Source: Pseudonocardia sp. (GTDB lineage Bacteria > Actinomycetota > Actinomycetes > Mycobacteriales > Pseudonocardiaceae). Taken from it: DNA of 53,816 nt. The position numbers and the translations under genes were made by a program. This document shows, piece after piece, positions 47,767 through 53,816 of the stretch; within the stretch, counting starts at the first letter, position 1, and each line of letters opens with the position of its first letter. The stretch is from positions 1 to 53,816 of the forward strand of contig JAFASX010000109.1 of NCBI GenBank assembly GCA_019244295.1. Reading direction: 5' to 3'. A model generated the notes under the pieces. It made no database searches. It worked only from the letters and a program-made list of their open reading frames with translations, and was not told the origin of the DNA.

Positions 47767-48834
47767 TCATGCCGGCGAGGAGGCTAAGCAGGCTTGGCAA
47801 CCCAAGCAGGTCTTGCTTGCCAAAAGGGGTGCACCAGCGTGGCAGCGCGGGCAGCGTTCCGCCGCGTAGGTGCTCAGAGGAGCCAACCAGTCGAACGCGA
47901 AGGGGTAACGCCGCGCACCACGGCGGATGTCAACCGGTACTCGCCAGCCTGGGACTAGTACCACGTGTAGCCGGTACGGCCGAATCTCATGCTGAGCCTG
48001 GTATTTTTCGTCGATCTCCAGTAGCCGCCGGGCACATTCGTCCTGGGTGCTGGCCGCGCGAGCGGCCAGCAGGGCAGCGCGGCTAGCATCCGCCGTGGCG
48101 CGGCGTCGCTCCAGTGATTGCAGTGCGTCGTCGTAGTAGCTGCGTGCGTGCGCGAGCTCACGCTGGTGGGCGCGTGAGGCCTGGGCCGATAACATGCCAC
48201 GCCGCTGTTCGGCAGCGGTGTTGAGGATGTGGTGGACGTGTACGAGCGCCCCGGTAGCGGTGTTGACGATGGATGCCGGCGCGGTCGCCGGACCGTCAGC
48301 GCGGGCTGCGCGGGCCAAACGTGAGGCGTCGTCGGGACGCAGCGGTAATCCAGAGATCGCGTCGACCCAACATTCCAGCCTCTCCTGGTAGTATTCTTCC
48401 GCTGAGACTGTGTAGGTGACCAGCGCGCCGACCCGCAGGATAGGGCGGTCTACCCGAGTGGGAAGCCCCACGACGTCAATTCGTCCATGGTCGACCGGGA
48501 CCTGCTCGCGGATGGCGTCTTGCAATGTGTCGGTATCGGGGGCTGGACCAGCGGGAGCAGCGACCATGTCGATCCCGACGTCGCCATCGGTCAGTACAGC
48601 GTCCGCCGCTCGGGTCAGTACAGGGTGACCAGTAGTGAGGAGTACCGCCCCGTCCTCGTGGGCTACGTCGGGATCGGCGGTGACGACGAGTTCGTCGGGG
48701 AGCTCGAACTCGGCGGCCATCAAGGAAGGCAGCATAATCAGGGTGCCGTCGGCCCCGGATTCGGTCACGCCCCCGCAGCCGTCGACATAGTGCAGCCAGA
48801 ACCGCAAACCCGGATCGGTCTGCGCCACAGTCAT
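47767..48834 (-). CDS. Zinc-ribbon and coiled-coil protein paired with a SNF2 helicase
   Basis: 355-residue protein starting 5 bp after the helicase stop, so certainly co-transcribed. I do not recognise a named family. The N-terminal ~150 residues look globular and acidic (VDGCGGVTESGADGTLIML). Residues about 205-285 are a charged coiled coil (ARSYYDDALQSLERRRATAD, RRLLEIDEKYQAQHEIRPYR). The C-terminal 30 residues hold cysteines as C-x2-C-x11-C-x2-C-x2-C (ERCPRCHAG, KTCLGCQACL), a zinc ribbon. The pattern of coiled coil plus 'helicase partner' suggests it binds the helicase or nucleic acid; that is inference. The start is a GTG/ATG at 48834 giving MTVAQTDPG. Confidence 0.85.
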   Translation of the reverse strand: MTVAQTDPGLRFWLHYVDGCGGVTESGADGTLIMLPSLMAAEFELPDELVVTADPDVAHEDGAVLLTTGHPVLTRAADAVLTDGDVGIDMVAAPAGPAPDTDTLQDAIREQVPVDHGRIDVVGLPTRVDRPILRVGALVTYTVSAEEYYQERLECWVDAISGLPLRPDDASRLARAARADGPATAPASIVNTATGALVHVHHILNTAAEQRRGMLSAQASRAHQRELAHARSYYDDALQSLERRRATADASRAALLAARAASTQDECARRLLEIDEKYQAQHEIRPYRLHVVLVPGWRVPVDIRRGARRYPFAFDWLAPLSTYAAERCPRCHAGAPLLASKTCLGCQACLASSPA

Positions 48835-48838
48835 GAAA

Positions 48839-50545
48839 TCAGTCCTCTCCGACGAGCTGGTCGATCGCGCCTCGACTGCGCAGGTAGTCGCCGCGTGCGC
48901 GGGCTATCTCGGCGCCGAGGTCATCGAGCGAGGCGGCGAACGCGGCGTCATCCTCGGCGGTGACGTAAGCGGTGAACACCGAAGTCTCGAAATCGAAGTC
49001 GTCGGTAATCCGCCCCAAAATCATGTCCAGCTCCCCGACCACCAGCTCAAACATATTGATCTTCGACTCGAGCACCCTCAGGATCTGCTCCTCGATCGTG
49101 CCTCGGGACACCAGGTTGGCTAGCAAAACGTCGTGATCTTGACCGACGCGGTGTAGCCGGCCGAGGCGCTGCTCGATCTGCATCGGGTTCCACGGCAGAT
49201 CCATATTGATCATGACGTGGCAGAACTGGAGGTTACGGCCCTCCCCAGCCGACTCGGTAGACAGCAATACGGGCATGTCACCGCGGAACGCTGTCACCAC
49301 GGCATCCTTCTCTCGGCGGGACAGGCTGCCGTGGTAACACACCGCCGGTACTCCGGCCTCGGCGAGTTCTTTCGTGAGCGCCTCAAGGGTGTGCCGAAAC
49401 GCCGTGAACACCAGCACCTTCTCATCGCGCGCTAGGTGGCTCCGCAGCCGGGCCAATAACTCGTCGGTCTTGCGGGGACGCTGGATTGCCCGCGCACGGG
49501 TCGCGAGGTCGGCCCAACCCACCTTGGACAAGGTCGGTGCCACTGCCGCCGGGCTGGACCCGGCCAGCCGGGTCAGGCTGCGCAGTGTCAGCCGCTGTGC
49601 TGCTCCTACTGTGCGGGCCTCGTGGCGGATCCGAGCGGTGATGTCGGCATAGAGCATGCGTTCTTCTTCGGACGGAGTGACCAGCACGGTCTCGGCGAGC
49701 CGCTGCGGCAGCATCACCGCGACTTCGCTGCGTCGGTGCCGGACCATGATCTCCCGGGTGCGAGAGCGGAGAGCCGCCACGTTGCGCAGCTCCTCGACCC
49801 CGGCCTGGGCGCCACCGTGGGCACGGCGGAACTCAGCGGCGGTGCCGAGCAGGCCAGGCGCGACGAGGTTGACCAACTCATAGAGATCCTGCAGGCGGTT
49901 TTCTACCGGCGTCGCGGTGAGCAGCAATAAATAACGGGTTTGCAGGGCGCGGGCAAGCTTGCCTGACGCGCTGGTCGGGGTGCGCAGGCGGTGCGCTTCG
50001 TCGACAATCACCAGATCCCACCGCTGTCCGACAACCGCGGCTTTCAAAGGATCGCGCCGCGCGGCGGCCAACGATGCCAACACCACCGGCCGATCTTCAC
50101 CGGTGTCCCAATCGCCGCGCGCGGCCACGGTGGTGGGCAGGGCGAACTTGCGTTCCAGCTCCTCGCGCCACTGCTCAACGAGCCCCGCCGGGGCAATGAC
50201 GAGCGCACGGTCGGCCAGCCCACGCATCCGCAGTTCGGAGAGCACCAGCCCGGCCTCGATGGTTTTGCCGAGGCCGACCTCGTCGGCCAGGATCGCTCGC
50301 CCCCGCATCCGGCGCAGCACCGTCTGCATGGTCGCGAGCTGATAGTCGAACGGGGTGAAGCTCAACCGCCCCTGGGAAAGGACGGTATCGAACCCCGGGC
50401 GGCTCCACACCTCGCCGGCCTCGTCCACCAACGCCGACCACCGAGGGTCCACTCCGGTGGCTCTGGTCAGGCGCTGCAGCAGCGGCCCATACCGGGCCAG
50501 TATATCCGCGTCAGCCGGACGCTCCACGGCCAGACTCCCTGACAT
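48839..50545 (-). CDS. SNF2/RapA-like DEAD/DEAH-box helicase (ATP-dependent translocase)
   Basis: From the ATG at 50545 (GGGAGGGG about 6 bases upstream) the product is 568 residues. Motif I DEVGLGKTIEAG lies at 88-99, motif II VDEAHRL at 181-187, motif III LTATPVENRLQDL at 209-221. Motif IV/V regions are EKVLVFTAFRHTLEAL and VLLSTESAGEGRNLQ, and motif VI is QRLGRLHRVGQ. This is the Swi2/Snf2 bacterial RapA-like layout, but compact: no long N-terminal RNA-polymerase-binding domain and no nuclease. The acidic C-terminal tail (DDFDFETSVFTAYVTAEDDA) may contact the partner. It is downstream of the thiolase on the same strand, 83 bp away. Confidence 0.9.
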   Translation of the reverse strand: MSGSLAVERPADADILARYGPLLQRLTRATGVDPRWSALVDEAGEVWSRPGFDTVLSQGRLSFTPFDYQLATMQTVLRRMRGRAILADEVGLGKTIEAGLVLSELRMRGLADRALVIAPAGLVEQWREELERKFALPTTVAARGDWDTGEDRPVVLASLAAARRDPLKAAVVGQRWDLVIVDEAHRLRTPTSASGKLARALQTRYLLLLTATPVENRLQDLYELVNLVAPGLLGTAAEFRRAHGGAQAGVEELRNVAALRSRTREIMVRHRRSEVAVMLPQRLAETVLVTPSEEERMLYADITARIRHEARTVGAAQRLTLRSLTRLAGSSPAAVAPTLSKVGWADLATRARAIQRPRKTDELLARLRSHLARDEKVLVFTAFRHTLEALTKELAEAGVPAVCYHGSLSRREKDAVVTAFRGDMPVLLSTESAGEGRNLQFCHVMINMDLPWNPMQIEQRLGRLHRVGQDHDVLLANLVSRGTIEEQILRVLESKINMFELVVGELDMILGRITDDFDFETSVFTAYVTAEDDAAFAASLDDLGAEIARARGDYLRSRGAIDQLVGED

Positions 50546-50628
50546 ACGCGACCCCTCCCACTCGCCTGGCTGGAACACTAAACCCGGCCCCCGACAGGTT
50601 CTGTGGCCCGGGCGGTAGGAGCGGTCGT

Positions 50629-52209
50629 TTACTCGTGATGCCGCTGGTGCATGTCTGTCTCGGTCATCGTGACGCGGTTGCCCGCGCCGGAGGAACGAAC
50701 ATAGACACGCCCGCCGGTGGGCTGGTCGGTGCCTAGTGCGTCGAGCATCTGAGAGTCACCGGGGAAGGTGCGGGCGAGGAAGCGGCGGCCGTTGTCCAAA
50801 TGCCCGACCACAATGCCGGTTCGTGCGCCGTCCTTACGGTGGGTGACCGTGAAGGTCTCGATCGTTGCCCAGCCGTCGGCTTCGACCGCCTGCGGGTGCG
50901 CCGCCCAGGCGTCGACCTCGGCCTGCGACTTCGCGTCCGAACTCGCTCGCCACGCTGTTGGCGTGGTCGAGTAGATGCCAACGGAGTATTTACTGAAGAA
51001 TCCGCCGTTAGCGCCGACCAGGCCAAAGCTACCCGGGGCCGCCCTGGCCCGCGCTACCGTCTCGGCGATGGCGTGCATCGCGTAGTTATTACCGGGGCCG
51101 CCGAAGAACGGCAGCCCGCCGGTGACGGTCAGGCCGCGCGGGTCGTCTACCGGCAGCCCCAGGCCGTCGCGGATGACCGACACCGTGATCGGAAAGCACG
51201 AGTACAGATCGATCGTGGCGAGGTCCCCGATACTGACGTTGGCTATCTCGAGCGCGTGCCGGACCGCTAGTACCGACGCCGGTGCCGCGCCGAGATCCGC
51301 GCGCTCCAGCATGTCCCGCTCGCGCAGGTCGGCGTGTCCATGCAGGAACACGCGCCTAGCCGGCGGGACGCCGAAGCGCCGCGCGGCGGCCACCGACATC
51401 AGCAGCACCGCGGCGGCCTGGTTGACCTTTTCCTTGGCGACGACGTACCGGGTGTACGGATCCGCGACGAACCTATTCCGCTCCGTGGGTGTGATCAACT
51501 CGGCCGCTGATCGAGCCACTGGTACCGCTGCGTGCCGGTTGGTGGCGGCAACCTGGGTGAACGGGGCAAATAGCTCGCCTATCTCGGCAGCGGCGTACTG
51601 GCGCCGGGAAAGCCCCAGCCGGGCTCGGCGAGCGTTCTCGAACAGGGCGTAGGCAGCCATCGCGCTGGTGAGTCCGTGCGTGATGTGATAAGCGCTGATG
51701 ATCCCGTCCATGCCGTGGCCTCGGTCTTCGAGCTGCCCGCCGACGTTCTCGCTCCAGTCCGGCCGATCCTCAGCGTCACGTAGGCGCGCGGCGGTGGACA
51801 GTGCCTCCGCGCCGACGGCCACCGCCACCTCTGCTTCGCCGTCCGCGATCCTCGAGGCAAGCTCGGTGACCAGGTGCTGGGGTGCTTGACCTCCGGCCAC
51901 CTCCAGGATCGCTTGGCTCGGTGTTGCGCCTATCCGCCGTGCCACGGAGCGCGGGAAGTTGTCGGAGCGGCCTAGTGGCGCTGTGGTGTACGGATGTGAA
52001 ATCTCGAACTGGCGTACCCCGGCGATGGTGTCCACGGCGGCCGCCACTTGGCGGACGTCAGCGCCGCAATCGTTGAGTGCCTCGCGGACGGCGAGCGCCG
52101 CGAGCTCGACCGGGGAGAGAGCGCGATAACCCGGATCGTCGATGCGTTCGCTGGCCTGCCCAACGCCAACCACGACCGGGGTGCGAGGGTCGAGGTGGGC
52201 CTCGCTCAC
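50629..52209 (-). CDS. Thiolase-like acetyl-CoA acetyltransferase (SCP-x-type thiolase family)
   Basis: From the GTG at 52209 (AGGAG seven bases upstream) the product is 526 residues. The N-terminus RTPVVVGVGQASERIDDPGY, ILEVAGGQAPQHLVTELASR and later LYSCFPITVSVIRDGLGLP and GGLPFFGGPGNNYAMHA are typical of the acetyl-CoA acetyltransferase family with a C-terminal OB-fold-like extension common in mycobacteria. In the usual active-site position the nucleophile cysteine is replaced by a glycine-rich EVAGGQA, as in several SCP-x-like homologues, so the reaction is uncertain. The longer reading to 52353 has no ribosome site. Confidence 0.85.
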   Translation of the reverse strand: MSEAHLDPRTPVVVGVGQASERIDDPGYRALSPVELAALAVREALNDCGADVRQVAAAVDTIAGVRQFEISHPYTTAPLGRSDNFPRSVARRIGATPSQAILEVAGGQAPQHLVTELASRIADGEAEVAVAVGAEALSTAARLRDAEDRPDWSENVGGQLEDRGHGMDGIISAYHITHGLTSAMAAYALFENARRARLGLSRRQYAAAEIGELFAPFTQVAATNRHAAVPVARSAAELITPTERNRFVADPYTRYVVAKEKVNQAAAVLLMSVAAARRFGVPPARRVFLHGHADLRERDMLERADLGAAPASVLAVRHALEIANVSIGDLATIDLYSCFPITVSVIRDGLGLPVDDPRGLTVTGGLPFFGGPGNNYAMHAIAETVARARAAPGSFGLVGANGGFFSKYSVGIYSTTPTAWRASSDAKSQAEVDAWAAHPQAVEADGWATIETFTVTHRKDGARTGIVVGHLDNGRRFLARTFPGDSQMLDALGTDQPTGGRVYVRSSGAGNRVTMTETDMHQRHHE

Positions 52210-52344
52210 TTTAACGCTCCTGTTCGTGTCGTGTGGTATTCGGCTGCGGAGCCTATCTGGTGTCGGGTATCTCGGGACGGCAACAGGATTGGCGTGAACC
52301 ACGGTTCGGCCCACTGATCGGGTGCCACTAGGTACCCTGCTGAG

Positions 52345-52707
52345 GTGGCGCAACTTTCCGATCTTGAGGCCCGGGTGGCCGCGCTGGAGACCCGGCTAGA
52401 AGAGGTGGCTGCGGATGCTGCGGCCGCCCGGCATCTGGCCACCGCCCGGGACCGCGATCTGGCCGATCTCGGTGTGAAGGTGGATGCCAACCGCCGGGCG
52501 ATCAACGCCCTTGGTCAACAGAGCGCGGCTCGGTTCGATCGGCTTGAGCGGCGAGTCGACAGCCTTGAACAGAAAATGAACGACGGATTCCAGAAAGTTG
52601 ACAACGGATTCATAGAGATGCGCGCCAAGTTCAACCAGGCCGCGGCCGGTCAGCAGCGGATTGTTGAGATGCTGGACACCCTCATTGCTCGGCAAGGTGA
52701 AGAATGA
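52345..52707 (+). CDS. Coiled-coil hypothetical protein, 120 aa
   Basis: Starts at a GTG at 52345 and reads almost entirely as amphipathic helix: LSDLEARVAALETRLEEVAA, FDRLERRVDSLEQKMNDGFQ and VDNGFIEMRAKFNQAAAG. No membrane segment or signal peptide. The function is unknown; such proteins occur as small families in actinobacteria. TACCCT six bases before the GTG could be a -10 box for a leaderless transcript. The similar protein beginning at 53522 suggests a family of two in this locus. It converges with tenA. Confidence 0.75.
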   Translation: MAQLSDLEARVAALETRLEEVAADAAAARHLATARDRDLADLGVKVDANRRAINALGQQSAARFDRLERRVDSLEQKMNDGFQKVDNGFIEMRAKFNQAAAGQQRIVEMLDTLIARQGEE

Positions 52708-52740
52708 CCGCACGGTTTCGGTTGCCAGTGCCGGACTATT

Positions 52741-53415
52741 TCAGATAGGCCAGTTCTCCTGGCGGTATGCGGCGTCCCAGAACATCCACTCGTACCGGGA
52801 TGTGGTGATGAAATGCTCACGCACCCGGTTCAACTCGTCCGTCGCGAGCCGGGAGCCGATTCGGTCGGTTAACGCGAGCACGGCGTTGACCACAGACTGG
52901 TACTCCTCGCCGCCATAGGTCGAGATCCACCGGGCATATAGCGGGTTCGGCGAGGAGCGGGCGAGCAATTCTTCGCCGACTTGAGCGTAGATCCAGTAGC
53001 ACGGCAACACCGCGCCCAAACCTTCGGCGAAGGAGCCGCCGTGTACGGTGGCCAGCAGATAGCTAACGTATGCCCGGGTTGTTGGGGTGAGCGGCTCGGC
53101 CGCCGCCTCCTGCGCGGAGGAGCCCAGTGTGGTCATGAGTTCGGCATGCATCTGCTGCTCGGCTGCGATCGCCTCGGCGGCGTGTTCGGCGAACATGACG
53201 GTGTCCAGCTCGGTCGGGGCCTTGGCCGCGCACACCGCCAGCGCGCGGGCATAGCCACGCAGGTAGTGCGCGTCCTGCACAATGAAATGCCGGAACGCCT
53301 CGATAGCGAGGGTTCCGTCGGTCAGCCCGGTGAGAAACGGGTGGGTCAGCACGGCCCGGTAGATGTGCTCGATGTCGGCCCAGAGGCGAGCGGACAGGTT
53401 TTCTGAGGAGATCAT
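52741..53415 (-). CDS. tenA: TenA family thiaminase II / aminopyrimidine aminohydrolase
   Basis: TenA hydrolyses aminopyrimidine breakdown products of thiamin for salvage. From the ATG at 53415 (AGGGTGG six bases upstream) the product is 224 residues. It has FRHFIVQDAHYLRGYARALA with the conserved aspartate (D48), AAEQQMHAEL, and the catalytic cysteine in AVLPCYWIYAQVG (C139), then SPNPLYARWISTYGGEEYQ and a final helix with RYEWMFWDAAY. An ATG two codons earlier touches the ribosome site. No other thiamin gene or TPP riboswitch is nearby. Confidence 0.93.
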   Translation of the reverse strand: MISSENLSARLWADIEHIYRAVLTHPFLTGLTDGTLAIEAFRHFIVQDAHYLRGYARALAVCAAKAPTELDTVMFAEHAAEAIAAEQQMHAELMTTLGSSAQEAAAEPLTPTTRAYVSYLLATVHGGSFAEGLGAVLPCYWIYAQVGEELLARSSPNPLYARWISTYGGEEYQSVVNAVLALTDRIGSRLATDELNRVREHFITTSRYEWMFWDAAYRQENWPI

Positions 53416-53521
53416 GAGCATCCACCCTAGGCGACCTCGGCTGATCTGGCGCATATCGCAGTGTCGCGCCATTTTCCTGATTCGCAACCAGCCACACTCG
53501 CCACGGGTTACTCTGCTTGCT

Positions 53522-53816
53522 GTGAGCTTGGATCCAGACATGCCTCGTCAGGTGGCTCAGGCCCGCGACGATATCGAGGCCCTTTACGAGCTGCAGACGG
53601 TGACGAACGAAAAGCTGGACACGCTGGGTGAGCACCAGCGCTACCTAGCCGATCGTATTAACGCGGTGGGGCTTACCTTGGGTGAGCGTATTAACGCGGT
53701 GGGGCTTACCTTGGGTGAGCGTATTAACGCAGTGGGGCTTACCTTGGGTGAGCGTGTTGATGGGGTTGAGCGCGCGTTGGGTGAGCGTGTTGATGGAGCT
53801 GAGCGCGCGTTGGGTG
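53522..53816 (+). CDS. Coiled-coil hendecad-repeat protein, 3' end outside the window
   Basis: A frame open to the window edge starts at the GTG at 53522 and encodes at least 98 residues. After LDPDMPRQVAQARDDIEALY and LQTVTNEKLDTLGEHQRYLA comes an 11-residue unit, RINAVGLTLGE, repeated three times, then the related RVDGVERALGE and RVDGAERALG. The 11-residue (hendecad) period is that of a right-handed coiled coil. TTACTCT near 53510 may be the -10 of a leaderless transcript. It resembles the protein at 52345 in overall helix style. The function is unknown. Confidence 0.75.
   Translation, partial: MSLDPDMPRQVAQARDDIEALYELQTVTNEKLDTLGEHQRYLADRINAVGLTLGERINAVGLTLGERINAVGLTLGERVDGVERALGERVDGAERALG
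53654..53816 (+). repeat. 33-bp in-frame tandem repeats
   Basis: Units start at 53654, 53687, 53720, 53753 and 53786 (last one partial). Units 1 and 2 are identical over 33 bp and unit 3 differs by one base (GCG to GCA). Units 4 and 5 are a diverged subtype close to each other. Near-identity at silent positions points to recent expansion by slippage or unequal recombination. The array runs past the window edge. Confidence 0.9.

Noticed and set aside
53654..53816. Possible CRISPR array at the right edge
   Set aside because: 33-bp units are contiguous, in frame and without spacers; they encode a protein repeat.

Overview
The window is high-GC DNA from an actinobacterium, most likely near Mycobacteriales/Pseudonocardiales. 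From memory of the M. tuberculosis H37Rv map, much of the gene order matches Rv1445c-Rv1481 (pgl-opcA-zwf-tal-tkt, ctaB, ctaA, a two-gene ABC exporter, mptB, sufR-sufBDCSUT, an ABC-F ATPase, a small HTH protein, a TetR regulator, acn, an NlpC/P60 hydrolase, moxR1-DUF58-VWA). This is joined directly to a second block matching Rv3689-Rv3695 (membrane protein, DUF4129, DUF4350, moxR2, DUF58, SpoIIM-like, RDD). Telescoped ATGA/GTGA/TGATG stop-start overlaps and GTG starts are common, as usual in this group. The species cannot be named from the sequence.

Layout. 1-1937 is a graveyard of broken accessory genes: a Uma2-type nuclease with an internal stop, a GNAT acetyltransferase missing its centre, and a chimeric relic of a TPR regulator and a 2'-5' RNA ligase. 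1934-10108 (minus) is a central-carbon operon, tkt-tal-pgi-zwf-opcA-pgl, joining glycolysis to the pentose phosphate pathway. 10403-12324 holds convergent ctaB and ctaA for heme A. 12624-15974 (minus) holds mptB and an ABC exporter. 16152-22572 (plus) is the sufR-B-D-C-S-U-T Fe-S assembly operon, with an exact SufR operator on the sufR start. 22795-23172 is whiB7 with a structured leader. 23348-25350 (minus) is an SDR followed by lycopene cyclase, with a 52-bp palindrome at the junction. 25487-27508 is an ABC-F ATPase and a small HTH protein. 27603-28181 (minus) is the TetR regulator AcnR. 28308-32758 is the ergothioneine operon egtABCD, lying between acnR and acn (32818-35637, minus). An almost ideal AcnR operator overlaps the acn promoter. 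35988-47735 carries RipA-like peptidoglycan hydrolase and the two MoxR chaperone clusters. 47767-52209 (minus) holds a thiolase, a SNF2 helicase and a zinc-ribbon/coiled-coil partner. 52345 to the end has two coiled-coil proteins around tenA; the second is built of 33-bp tandem repeats and runs off the window.

Functionally the window links NADPH supply, cytochrome oxidase cofactor synthesis, Fe-S cluster assembly and an Fe-S enzyme (aconitase), redox buffering by ergothioneine, and cell-envelope quality control. The least understood parts are the helicase/zinc-ribbon pair and the repeat-bearing coiled-coil gene at the right edge. The best supported new regulatory calls are the SufR and AcnR operators.
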